From Kordiimonadaceae bacterium (GTDB lineage: Bacteria > Pseudomonadota > Alphaproteobacteria > Sphingomonadales > Emcibacteraceae), in NCBI GenBank assembly GCA_024236295.1, contig JACKKT010000003.1, positions 124,001 through 188,000 of the forward strand: a DNA stretch of 64,000 nucleotides. Direction: 5' to 3'. Under the pieces are notes generated by a model. The model searched no databases and had not been told where the DNA came from. It saw nothing but the letters and a program-made list of their open reading frames with translations. A program made the position numbers and the translations under genes. Shown here one piece after another: positions 35,449 through 43,640 of the stretch (positions are counted from its first letter, which is position 1; each line of letters opens with the position of its first letter).

Positions 35449-36864
35449 ATGGCAAAAACAAGCAAGGAGTTGGTGGACCACGCCAACGAACATATTGAAA
35501 CCATCAGCGTCGAGGCGGCAAAACTGGCGCTGGATGACCCGAAGGTGACCTTTATCGACCTCCGTGATATCAGGGAAATCGGCGCCGAAGGGATGATCCC
35601 GGGAGCCTTTCATATGCCGCGCGGCATGACCGAATTCTGGGTTGATCCGAATAGCCCCTATTATAAAAAAATATTCGATCAAGATCATAAATTTGTCTTT
35701 TACTGCAACAAGGGATGGCGCAGCGCGCTGGCGACCCACGCGGCGCAGGATGTGGGGCTTAAAAATGTCTGCCATATCGAGGGTGGCTTTACCAAATGGG
35801 CGGCCGAAAAAGGCGCAGTCACGGAAAAACCGTCCGGCAAATCCCCCGCCGAGAAGGAAGGGATATATGACCTCCTCCCCTTTGTCGTGAACCCCGAAAA
35901 TATTGCAAGGTTTGAGGGCGGCAAAGTGCTGATCGGTGACCGGCGTCAGTATCCGTTTAAAAAAGAATATGTCACCTGCGAAAGTGTTGACGAGGTGGCG
36001 CAGGCGATCCGGGATATGGTGACGCAGGGCAGCGGCCCTTGGATGGCGGCGGTCAATGCGCTTCGCATCGTATCGAACGACGGACCGGCGGCGTTAAAGG
36101 CGGCACGCGACACACTGGTCGCGACCCGCCCGACCAACACGGCCATGAGCCTCCGCCTTGATGAGGTGCTGGAGGCCGCGAAACTGGCCCAAGCGCAGGG
36201 CACCAGCGTGGATGACGCCATCAAAAACCGGATCGAGGCGATAAAGAACACCATTTATGATAATTATGCGCTGCGGGCGCGGGCGATGGCCGACCTGATT
36301 GACGATGGGGACGGGATCCTGACCATGTGTTTTGGCGAGGCCGGGTTTTTGTTATCATTGGCCCTTGCCGCGCGGGACGGCAAAAAGCTGACCTGTTACG
36401 CGCCGGAGACAAGACCGTACCTGCAGGGCGCCAAGCTGACCGCCCCGTCCATTCATGAGTTAGGGATAGATGTCAATCTGATCACCGACAATATGCCCGC
36501 CCATATCATGAGTGAGGGCAATATCCAGAAATATATCACTGCCGCCGACCTGATCACCGTTGACGGGCATGTGTGCAATAAAATCGGCACCTACCAAAAC
36601 GCGATCAGCGCCCACGCCCATGATATCCCCTATTTCGCGTTTGCGTGGGGGCGGGATGATAGCAAAAAAACAGCCTCCGACATCGTGATCGAGGAACGCG
36701 ACCCCGCCGAAATAAGGCGGGCACTGGGCCAGCCCACCACCATTGACGAAATCGGCGCCCGCTATCCGACATTCGATATCACCCCGCCCAAATATGTGGC
36801 CGGCGTGGTTACGGTGCACGGGGTGTTAAGCCCATGGACGCTCAAAAATTATAAAAACTGGTAA
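35449..36864 (+). CDS. Rhodanese fused to a divergent MtnA/eIF2B-like isomerase domain
   Basis: A 471-residue fusion. Residues 15-130 are a rhodanese domain with the active-site loop CNKGWRS (Cys86). Residues from about 140 to 471 match the methylthioribose-1-phosphate isomerase/eIF2B family: TRPTNTAMSLRLDEV, TMCFGEAG with Cys294 at the catalytic Cys position, DNMPAHIM, and VDGHVCNKIGTY with Asp372. Two key motifs differ from true MtnA: the phosphate-binding RGAPAIG is replaced by QGSGPWMAA, and the GADRIAANGD loop is shortened to VDGH. It may isomerise a related sugar phosphate. It begins a GC-rich operon with an MtnP-like phosphorylase and a Cys/Met PLP enzyme, so methylthioadenosine recycling is the likely theme. 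No strong ribosome-binding site is seen. Confidence 0.8.
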   Translation: MAKTSKELVDHANEHIETISVEAAKLALDDPKVTFIDLRDIREIGAEGMIPGAFHMPRGMTEFWVDPNSPYYKKIFDQDHKFVFYCNKGWRSALATHAAQDVGLKNVCHIEGGFTKWAAEKGAVTEKPSGKSPAEKEGIYDLLPFVVNPENIARFEGGKVLIGDRRQYPFKKEYVTCESVDEVAQAIRDMVTQGSGPWMAAVNALRIVSNDGPAALKAARDTLVATRPTNTAMSLRLDEVLEAAKLAQAQGTSVDDAIKNRIEAIKNTIYDNYALRARAMADLIDDGDGILTMCFGEAGFLLSLALAARDGKKLTCYAPETRPYLQGAKLTAPSIHELGIDVNLITDNMPAHIMSEGNIQKYITAADLITVDGHVCNKIGTYQNAISAHAHDIPYFAFAWGRDDSKKTASDIVIEERDPAEIRRALGQPTTIDEIGARYPTFDITPPKYVAGVVTVHGVLSPWTLKNYKNW

Positions 36865-36879
36865 AAGGGATTAGTAAAG

Positions 36880-37632
36880 ATGACAGTGGCAATAATCGGC
36901 GGCACCGGCATTTATAACCTGCCCGGGATAGAGGTGGAGGAAATGCATGTCCGCAATATTTATGGCGAGGCCATGGTTTATCTAGGGCAAGGCGATTATA
37001 AGGATGTCGTGTTTCTGACCCGGCACGGGGTCAAACACACCACCCCGCCCCATAAGGTCAATTACCGCGCCAATATCCGCGCGCTTAAGGACCTTGGCGT
37101 CAGCCGCATCATGGCGACATACGCGGTCGGCGCCATCAGCCGAGGGTACCCGGTGCTGGAGCTTGCGGTGCTTCGTGATTTTCTTGATTTTACATCGGGG
37201 CGCGAGTTCAGCTTTTTTGATGAGATTGAACGCGGCATAGGACACGTGGAAATGAGCAAGCCATTCTGCCCCACATTAAGCGCCAAAACAATGGAGCTTG
37301 CCCCCAAACACGGCATCAATGTTCATGACGGGGCGACCTATGTCGCGACCAACGGTCCCCGCTTTGAAAGCCCGGCGGAAATAAAAATGTATCAGATGCT
37401 CGGCGGCGATGTGGTCGGTATGACCGCCTGCCCGGAAGTGTACCTTGCCGGGGAGCTGGGGATGAGCTTCGGCGCGGTAGCCCTGCCCATCAACCTTGCC
37501 GCGGGGCTGGAGGAAAATATCACCATCCATGAAGGCAATATTGACGAGGTCCGCGCCAAAATGATCGCGCTGATGCTTGATGTACTCGCGAACACCCGGG
37601 ACGAGGAATGCCAGGTGCCCATTTTGCTATAA
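36880..37632 (+). CDS. mtnP: MtnP-like purine/methylthioadenosine phosphorylase
   Basis: A 250-residue PNP/MTAP family phosphorylase. Visible motifs are the phosphate loop IIGGTGIY, LTRHGVKHTTPPHKVNYRAN, and the substrate-binding NGPRFESPAEIKMYQM followed by GGDVVGMTACPEVYLA. The family splits 5'-methylthioadenosine, methylthioinosine or purine nucleosides with phosphate. Placement 15 bases after the MtnA-like fusion supports methylthioadenosine or methylthioinosine as the substrate; the exact base preference cannot be read safely. An AAGGGA ribosome-binding site is present. High GC like its neighbours. Confidence 0.87.
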   Translation: MTVAIIGGTGIYNLPGIEVEEMHVRNIYGEAMVYLGQGDYKDVVFLTRHGVKHTTPPHKVNYRANIRALKDLGVSRIMATYAVGAISRGYPVLELAVLRDFLDFTSGREFSFFDEIERGIGHVEMSKPFCPTLSAKTMELAPKHGINVHDGATYVATNGPRFESPAEIKMYQMLGGDVVGMTACPEVYLAGELGMSFGAVALPINLAAGLEENITIHEGNIDEVRAKMIALMLDVLANTRDEECQVPILL

Positions 37633-37691
37633 ACCGGTTTTATAATAAATTTGAATGAACAGTTTTATCAGAGGTTCAAGGATAAAAATAA

Positions 37692-38960
37692 ATGAAAGAT
37701 AAAGTAAAGCCCGAACACGGCATGGGCACCGTGGTCAACCATGTGGGCGAAGGATCGCACGATAAACATTCGCATGTCATGCCCATATACCAGACATCAA
37801 CATTCGGGTTTCTGGACGTTGACGAAGGGGCCGATATCTTTGCCGGCCGCAAAAAGGGATATGCCTATACCCGCACCCACAACCCGAATATGGACCATCT
37901 GGCCAACAAAATCGCCTATATGGAGGGGATCGACCTGATCCGTGCCAATCCGGACAAGGCGCCAAATGAACTTGTCATGGGCAAGGTCACATCATCGGGC
38001 ATGGGCGCAACATCGGCGGCGGTGCTGGCGCGGATCGGTGCCGGGGACAAGGCGATTGTGCAAATGGGCCTTTACGGCAACACATTCAAATTTTTTAATG
38101 AACTGGCCCCGCGCCTTGGCATAACCGTGATCTGGCAGCAGGCAACCGACCCGGACAGTATGGATGCGGTGATTGCCGAAAACCCGGACGCGAAACTGGT
38201 GTTTGTCGAAACCCCGTCAAACCCGAATTTGGAGGTTATTGACCTGAACAGGTTGGTAAGCGCGGCGCACCAGCACGACATGTGGGTGATGGTCGATAAC
38301 ACCTTTGCCACGCCGTACCACCAACGGCCGCTTACCCTTGGCTGTGATGTGGTGGTCCACAGCACATCAAAATATATCAGCGGCCATGGTCAGGTGATTG
38401 GCGGCGCCATTGTCAGCACCCATCTGGATTATATGCACCCGGGCGGCAAGGGGGTTGGGCTCACCTATAAAATGCTGGGGGTGGCCCCCAGCCCCAAGGA
38501 CACCTGGCTGATTAATAACGGCCTTAAAACATTTGAAATCCGCATGCAGCGCCACGCCAAAAACGCGCAGGCCATTGCCGAATGGCTGGAAAATCAGCCG
38601 AAAGTCAAACATGTTTATTATCCGGGGCTAAAAAATAACCCTTATCATGCGCTTGCCACAAAACAGATGATGAATGGATACGGCGGCATGCTGAGCTTTG
38701 AGCTGATCGACGGGGAAAAGGGCGGCGCCGAAAATGGCAAGGCCTTCGCCAACGCGGTCACGATCCCGACCCTTGCCGTGTCGCTCGGCAATGTCGACAG
38801 CCTGATCCAGCATCCGGCGAGCATGACCCACGCCGCCACCCCGAAGGAAGACCGCGAAAAAGCCGGCATCACCGACAGCATCATCCGCCTGTCCGTGGGG
38901 ATTGAAAATGTCGAGGACCTGATTGCCGATCTTGAACAGGCGATGAAGCAGGTGAGGTAA
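37692..38960 (+). CDS. Cys/Met-metabolism PLP enzyme (cystathionine gamma-synthase family)
   Basis: A 422-residue fold-type I PLP enzyme. The cofactor lysine is Lys227 in HSTSKYISGHGQ, the PLP phosphate loop is TSSGMGATSA, and the Asp for the pyridine nitrogen is in VMVDNTFATPYHQRP. The Tyr motif reads LYGNT, unlike the YGGT of synthases and YGCT of methionine gamma-lyase, so activity cannot be chosen among O-acetylhomoserine sulfhydrylase, cystathionine synthase and methionine lyase. Next to MtnP and MtnA-like genes, a sulfhydrylase that recaptures methanethiol as methionine would make sense. An AAGGAT ribosome-binding site precedes the ATG. Confidence 0.87.
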   Translation: MKDKVKPEHGMGTVVNHVGEGSHDKHSHVMPIYQTSTFGFLDVDEGADIFAGRKKGYAYTRTHNPNMDHLANKIAYMEGIDLIRANPDKAPNELVMGKVTSSGMGATSAAVLARIGAGDKAIVQMGLYGNTFKFFNELAPRLGITVIWQQATDPDSMDAVIAENPDAKLVFVETPSNPNLEVIDLNRLVSAAHQHDMWVMVDNTFATPYHQRPLTLGCDVVVHSTSKYISGHGQVIGGAIVSTHLDYMHPGGKGVGLTYKMLGVAPSPKDTWLINNGLKTFEIRMQRHAKNAQAIAEWLENQPKVKHVYYPGLKNNPYHALATKQMMNGYGGMLSFELIDGEKGGAENGKAFANAVTIPTLAVSLGNVDSLIQHPASMTHAATPKEDREKAGITDSIIRLSVGIENVEDLIADLEQAMKQVR

Positions 38961-39054
38961 GAGGGTGAAATAGAAGGTTATACTATTAGAAAAATTTGCT
39001 CTTGAACTCCATTAGTATTAATAAGTGCTTATTTATTAACTACAAATATGCAAC

Positions 39055-39090
39055 AGCATTTTTCAAACGATAGTATCGTTGCAAAATGCT
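39055..39090. repeat. Long imperfect palindrome at the GC-rich/AT-rich junction
   Basis: AGCATTTT (39055-39062) pairs with AAAATGCT (39083-39090), and inside this ACGATA pairs with TATCGT around a single central G, with a one-base bulge between the blocks. The whole makes a 36-base cruciform-like element between the convergent ends of the PLP enzyme and the AT-rich cassette. It may be a shared terminator or a recombination-related site. Confidence 0.6.
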
Positions 39091-39128
39091 AGCATCTAAA
39101 CACTTAGATCATGATTATCTTCTCTCAG

Positions 39129-39554
39129 TTAAATTTTTAATTCAGCTAAACCTGAAGGCATGGAGCCTCCAATAAAAAAACCATTTTCATCAATCCCAAT
39201 CCCTACTTCAAATCCAGTTATCATTGAAGATCCAATGGTATTACTTCCAATTCGAATATTGTTATTTGTAATTTGACATTCTGGTAATGACCCTTGTAAA
39301 TCACGAATAATTCTACGGGGAGGAGAATAAAAGTACTGAGGTTCATCATCCTTAAATATGATATACCCATCCTCTTTTTCTACAAATTCAATATTTAACC
39401 ACGGTTCATCGGCAACTATTTCTGGTAGTGCTTTAGTACCACTTAGATCAATAATTGATATCTTATTATTAGGATGTGAAATAAGGGCCCTTTTTCCCCA
39501 AAGCATTGGAATTTTTATATTACTTAAAATTTGTGACCCAAATTGCATATCCAT
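39129..39554 (-). CDS. Unknown 141-residue protein, third gene of the AT-rich cassette
   Basis: A 141-residue protein I do not recognise. It lacks a signal peptide and membrane helices, is predicted to be beta-rich, and ends in a glycine-rich stretch (GIGIDENGFFIGGSMPSG). It starts two bases after the stop of the PIN-domain gene, so the two are translationally coupled. Coupling to a nuclease gene makes an antitoxin, immunity or sensor role conceivable, but no motif supports any of these. Codon and base composition are AT-rich like the rest of the cassette. Confidence 0.65.
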   Translation of the reverse strand: MDMQFGSQILSNIKIPMLWGKRALISHPNNKISIIDLSGTKALPEIVADEPWLNIEFVEKEDGYIIFKDDEPQYFYSPPRRIIRDLQGSLPECQITNNNIRIGSNTIGSSMITGFEVGIGIDENGFFIGGSMPSGLAELKI

Positions 39555-39556
39555 TT

Positions 39557-40531
39557 TTAAACTCCTAAGATTGCTTTAAGCTCACTCTTTGCCTTTTCCA
39601 TATTTACCTCACCTTGTAAACGATTATAATTCATCGTTCCCAAATCTTCTTTACTTAACTGTCTTTCTAATTCTATTGTATTGCCGTTCCATGATAAACT
39701 TAGTTCAATTGGCATTTCTCCAATACATATCATTGTTGCATTGCTCATAATTGGCATGTTTTTAACTTCTTTAATTCGTAAAACAAAATTATGCCGTGCA
39801 ACTCCACCAGATTCATTAACCTTTCTAAGTCCATCTATTCCAATTATTATATCCTTACTAAGGTTTATGCCTTTAAGCTTAAATTCATTCGAAAACATTA
39901 GTATTTTTTCAATCATTTTTTGAATATTTGTAGGCCATTGGTCCAATCTTTGATCTAACTCGGTTTCTCCTTTAACGTTTTCAATTTTTGCAGTTTTACC
40001 TTCATTCGATTCTGCGCCATTTTCAAATATACCGTCTTCTGACACTATTAAAATTGTAGTATCAGTATTTTTCGCATATCTAACTAATTGACACCAAATC
40101 AATCTATCCCTGAATTCTTCACTTTCTGGCTTTTTCTTTGGTAAAGGAGGCAACCGATATGACGTTCGCTTTTCTGCTTCTAAATAATCCTCTATTGATG
40201 GCTCAAGAAGATATATATCAGGAAATTTATTATTAAGAATTGTCCATACATCTATTTCCCTAACTACTAAGTTAGCCGGTGGATTGATTGTATACCCTTT
40301 TTCTTCTAATAGCTGTATCGCCTTATTAAGTTCTAGTTTATCCTTTTCTTGAATCTTTTTTAGATGAGCATTAAATTCAAACCTTACCGTATTTGGAAGA
40401 GCAACTACATCGCCTCGTCCAACAGCGAATTTAATTTGTTCCTTTAATTTTGAAGGAATTTCTCCAATAGAAAATTCTTTTATTCCAAAGGTTTTTAAAT
40501 AGTTAGTGTCAAAAATAATTGAATATGACAA
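39557..40531 (-). CDS. PIN-domain nuclease with C-terminal extension
   Basis: A 324-residue protein whose first 170 residues form a PIN ribonuclease domain. The four acidic metal ligands are all present: Asp8 in IIFDTNYL, Glu52 in TVRFEFNAHL, Asp142 in EFRDRLIW, and Asp166 in VSEDGIF, the DUF4935-like arrangement. Residues 180-324 form a beta-rich extension of unknown role. Translation starts at TTG with an AGGAT ribosome-binding site eight bases upstream. It follows the DUF262-HNH gene (73-base gap) and is tightly coupled to the 141-residue gene. A stand-alone toxin of this length is unusual; a role as an RNA-cleaving effector in defence is plausible. Confidence 0.78.
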   Translation of the reverse strand: MSYSIIFDTNYLKTFGIKEFSIGEIPSKLKEQIKFAVGRGDVVALPNTVRFEFNAHLKKIQEKDKLELNKAIQLLEEKGYTINPPANLVVREIDVWTILNNKFPDIYLLEPSIEDYLEAEKRTSYRLPPLPKKKPESEEFRDRLIWCQLVRYAKNTDTTILIVSEDGIFENGAESNEGKTAKIENVKGETELDQRLDQWPTNIQKMIEKILMFSNEFKLKGINLSKDIIIGIDGLRKVNESGGVARHNFVLRIKEVKNMPIMSNATMICIGEMPIELSLSWNGNTIELERQLSKEDLGTMNYNRLQGEVNMEKAKSELKAILGV

Positions 40532-40604
40532 AATTAATTATCCTAGAAATCTAATAATTTGGGACAAAATTACATTTTTTTAATTTAGGTATTTTTCTTA
40601 TTAC

Positions 40605-42005
40605 TTAGTTCACAATTCTCGCGCCTTTTGACTGATTATGATATCGACATAATAATTCACCATTTTCAAGAATAGTCTTCCCTCCTTTTGAATGAGGTAT
40701 TACATGATCAGCTTGGAAATCTGTCCAACTAACTCTTGATTCCCATTCAGATTGTCCTTCTCTTATACATTCTTGGCACAATCCTTTCCCAGTTCTATAA
40801 ATCATTATTCGTTGTAATTCAGAAAATGCTCTTTTTTCATCTTTTTCTATCAATTCAATTTTTTGATCTTTTAAATATTGAAAGAATATTTGTCGTAAAA
40901 TCATATCCCTTGTTTCTAAATCCCTCTCTCCTTGTTGCCTTCTATTACTAAAAGTTAATAAATCGGTATCAGCTGATTCATCATATGTTTTCCATCGTAT
41001 ATGAAAATCATATACAAACCGGCGAATTACAGGTTTAATTTTTTCATCAACAACGTAATATTTGCGTAAATGTCGGATGAGCACGTAAATTGAAATAATG
41101 AAATATTCTACTGATAATTCTTTAATTCCTGAACTGGGATCTAACATTGGATCATCTTTGAAAATTTCATAAAACAAGCGTAAGGTTTTTAACGTTGCAA
41201 TTGCTTCTTTTGTATTTTCAAATTCTAGATTCCCAATACCATCTTCTTGCTTTGCGTCGTTGATGAAATCTTCTATTTTTCTATCGCTAAGATCTGCATA
41301 ACCTTCTCCTTGTTCAATCATAACAAATCGCGCCATAAACTGAAGATGCTTCATTCTCATGTTATCTACATTTAAAAGTGAGAAAAATGCTTCCTTATCT
41401 GGATTTGTGTCTATTGGCTCATATTTTTCATAGTTAAAAGTCTGTTCATCTGAGTATTTAACAATGAAATTTCTGGTAAGGCTCGATAATTGTGCATGAG
41501 CAACTTCCATGTAATTTAATGTTTCACCCTGTTGTAATCGCCAGAAAATCTCAGTCGCTATGATTTGATGCGTTACATCATGTGGATCTTCAATATTTTT
41601 AATTATGTCTGATTGGTACTTTAAAGATTTATCAATAAATTTCCGAACATCAGAGTCCAAATCCTTATAAAACTTACCACCCAGATTTTTATCTAAATCT
41701 GAAAGTGAATAAGGAAGTGAATATTCATTATTAAAAAACTCTTGAACCGTAGTAATACGTTGCTGCCCATCAATAATTTCATTTAATGTTTGAGTATCCG
41801 ACAACCGAACTTCACGAATAACCAGTTTCGGAATATAGTAACGTCGGAAAAGGCTATCCATAAGCGATTGTTTTTTCTTTTTCGACCACACGGATTTTCG
41901 TTGGTATGGTGGTCTGGTTACATAATCTTCCTTGTAATCAAAGAAATCCTTAATTCCTATATCGTTAGGAACAATAGTGTATTCTGATTTTGGATTAAAT
42001 GACAT
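40605..42005 (-). CDS. DUF262 and HNH nuclease protein (GmrSD-like)
   Basis: A 466-residue protein, started at the ATG at 42005 eight bases after AAGGGGGG (a GTG nine bases earlier is the alternative). The N-terminal ParB-like DUF262 domain has RPPYQRKSVW (about residues 31-40) and DGQQRITT (79-86), the nucleotide-handling motif of GmrS/DndB-like proteins. The C-terminus is an HNH nuclease: Cys410 and Cys413, ADHVIPHSKGG with Asp433-His434, Asn448, then CRYHNQSKG with Cys453 and His456. Both domains occur in type IV modification-dependent restriction enzymes and in phage-defence genes. It is the first gene of an AT-rich three-gene operon. The target DNA is unknown. Confidence 0.85.
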   Translation of the reverse strand: MSFNPKSEYTIVPNDIGIKDFFDYKEDYVTRPPYQRKSVWSKKKKQSLMDSLFRRYYIPKLVIREVRLSDTQTLNEIIDGQQRITTVQEFFNNEYSLPYSLSDLDKNLGGKFYKDLDSDVRKFIDKSLKYQSDIIKNIEDPHDVTHQIIATEIFWRLQQGETLNYMEVAHAQLSSLTRNFIVKYSDEQTFNYEKYEPIDTNPDKEAFFSLLNVDNMRMKHLQFMARFVMIEQGEGYADLSDRKIEDFINDAKQEDGIGNLEFENTKEAIATLKTLRLFYEIFKDDPMLDPSSGIKELSVEYFIISIYVLIRHLRKYYVVDEKIKPVIRRFVYDFHIRWKTYDESADTDLLTFSNRRQQGERDLETRDMILRQIFFQYLKDQKIELIEKDEKRAFSELQRIMIYRTGKGLCQECIREGQSEWESRVSWTDFQADHVIPHSKGGKTILENGELLCRYHNQSKGARIVN

Positions 42006-42035
42006 TTTCAACACCCCCCTTAATTGCTTTAGATT

Positions 42036-42143
42036 AAATTTAAGATTATTCTTTTTTCAGATCCTAAATACAAATGTCATTTAAGGATAACATAAATTCT
42101 TGAGAATTTAAATTAGCTAAAAATTTAAGATAGAAATTTAAGG
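42036..42143. repeat. Repeated AAATTTAAG motifs upstream of the cassette
   Basis: AAATTTAAGAT occurs at 42036-42046 and again at 42121-42131, AAATTTAAGG at 42134-42143, and a related ATTTAAGGAT at 42079-42088. They lie in the 182-base gap that should hold the promoter of the DUF262-HNH operon and of the divergent VOC gene, so they could be regulator sites. The AT-rich context makes chance recurrence possible. Confidence 0.35.
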
Positions 42144-42187
42144 TATTCAGTAATAATCAGATTGGCATACTCAAAGGGGAAAGGTTT

Positions 42188-42694
42188 ATGAAAAAACAGG
42201 CGATGTTTAAATTCCCCCTTATTATTTTGGGTATTTTCATGAGTTTAATGACCGCGGGGAATGCGCAGATGGCAGGTGATAAAATGACGGGTGAAAAAGA
42301 AAAAACAAATCCACCAATTTTAAGGGTGGCGCGGCCAAGTGATGATCTGGAAGCACTGGTGCATTTTTACCGTGACGGGCTGGGATTTGATATTATTGAC
42401 CGCTTTTCGGGCCATGACGGTTTTGACGGTATCATGCTGGGGAAAAAGGGATGGCCGTATCATTTTGAATTCACGAAGGCCCACGGCCATGTGGCGGGAA
42501 AAGCGCCGACGGAAGACAACCTGATCATTTTTTACCTGCCTGATCATGCCGAATGGCAAGGGGCGGTCAAGCGCATGGAAAATGCCGGATACGCGCCCCA
42601 AAAATCATTCAACCCGTACTGGGACGTGCATGGCCGCACATTTGAGGACCCGGACGGGTACCGTGTGGTGCTTCAAAACGCGAAATGGGAATAA
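42188..42694 (+). CDS. Exported VOC-domain protein
   Basis: A 168-residue protein with a signal peptide ending at GNAQ, followed by one vicinal-oxygen-chelate domain from PILRVARPSDDLEALVHFYR to DPDGYRVVLQNA. A His in WPYHFEF and a Glu nearby are potential metal ligands. The fold matches glyoxalase/bleomycin-resistance proteins; the substrate is unknown. A strong AAAGGGGAAAGG ribosome-binding region precedes the ATG. It opens a GC-rich rightward run that includes the histidine phosphatase and CBU_0592 genes. Confidence 0.82.
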   Translation: MKKQAMFKFPLIILGIFMSLMTAGNAQMAGDKMTGEKEKTNPPILRVARPSDDLEALVHFYRDGLGFDIIDRFSGHDGFDGIMLGKKGWPYHFEFTKAHGHVAGKAPTEDNLIIFYLPDHAEWQGAVKRMENAGYAPQKSFNPYWDVHGRTFEDPDGYRVVLQNAKWE

Positions 42695-42760
42695 AACCAC
42701 GATTGCCGCGGCGCCCGTTGGCGGCTATACTGCGACATCATTATTTAAAGGGGACGTTAC

Positions 42761-43252
42761 ATGAAAAAATGGGCATTGGTTATAGTGGCGGCATTGATGG
42801 CGGTGATCCCCGCGGGGGCACAGGCATTTGAAAGCACATATTATGTGGTGCGCCATGCGGAGAAAATGGACGGCGATGACCCGTTACTGACGGCGAAGGG
42901 GTTACGCCGCGCGGCCCATATTGCCGCGATGCTCGACGGCACGCCGATTGCCCGGGTTTATTCAACCATGACCCACCGCACCATTATGACCGCGACGGTG
43001 ACGGCGGCGGCCAAGGGGGTGGCGATTGAGCCGTTCAGCACAGACGATCTTGCCACATTTGCCGAACAGTTAAAGGAACAGGAAGGTGTGTTTTTGATTG
43101 TTGCGCACAGCTCAAGCACACCGGACCTGGCGTCGCTGTTAAGCGGGGTCAATATCCCCAAGCTTGATGAAAGCGATTATGAGCAGATGTTTAAAGTCAC
43201 CATCACCGACGGGGAACCGGTGCTTGAAAAAATGGTGACGACTTTTGAATAG
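42761..43252 (+). CDS. Exported histidine phosphatase family protein
   Basis: A 163-residue protein with a signal peptide ending around AQAFE and a histidine phosphatase (phosphoglycerate mutase-like) domain. The catalytic RHAEK is near residue 30, and VAHSSSTPD supplies the second histidine in the position of the usual GHS motif. Such short exported members (SixA or ais-like) dephosphorylate lipid A heptoses or unknown phosphoesters. An AAAGGGGA ribosome-binding site precedes the start. Confidence 0.85.
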   Translation: MKKWALVIVAALMAVIPAGAQAFESTYYVVRHAEKMDGDDPLLTAKGLRRAAHIAAMLDGTPIARVYSTMTHRTIMTATVTAAAKGVAIEPFSTDDLATFAEQLKEQEGVFLIVAHSSSTPDLASLLSGVNIPKLDESDYEQMFKVTITDGEPVLEKMVTTFE

Positions 43253-43261
43253 TTTACCAAA

Positions 43262-43507
43262 ATGAGCGTGTTTGATTATATCGGCCTGATCGGGGTGTTG
43301 ATGATTTTGGTTGCTTACGCGCTCATTCAACTTGACCGGCTTGATGTGAAGCACATATCCTATTCGGTGATGAATGCCGCGGGTTCGGGGCTGATTTTAA
43401 TTTCGCTTTATATTGATTTTAATTTAAGCGCGGCGGTGATCGAGGGGGCGTGGCTGGTGATCAGCCTTTACGGGATCATGCGCGCGTTTCAAAAAAGAAA
43501 GCCATAG
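43262..43507 (+). CDS. CBU_0592-family small membrane protein
   Basis: An 81-residue protein with three hydrophobic helices (about residues 5-23, 35-52 and 56-74) and a basic C-terminus QKRKP. The pattern DYIGLIGVLMILVAYALIQL with a following GSGLILISLYIDFNLSA is typical of the CBU_0592 family, whose function is unknown. It starts nine bases after the histidine phosphatase stop, so it belongs to the same transcript. Confidence 0.75.
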   Translation: MSVFDYIGLIGVLMILVAYALIQLDRLDVKHISYSVMNAAGSGLILISLYIDFNLSAAVIEGAWLVISLYGIMRAFQKRKP

Positions 43508-43640
43508 GCCAAAAAGTAAGTCATAGGCTTCTCATCATGGTTAATGAGCGGTAAAAACGCCTCATTTCAGACATATTATCTTCCTAAGCTTTTCCCTTAT
43601 TTTGCAGTCTTTTCGAGTTAAAAAATATCGGAGAATTTTC

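Noticed and set aside
35347..35775. Minus-strand frame of 142 codons overlapping the rhodanese fusion
   Set aside because: GC-rich coding sequence opens antisense frames easily; the plus strand has the rhodanese active-site loop.
37629..37645. AAACCGGTTT palindrome after mtnP as a terminator
   Set aside because: The palindrome has no loop and no T-tract, and the next gene follows in the same direction.
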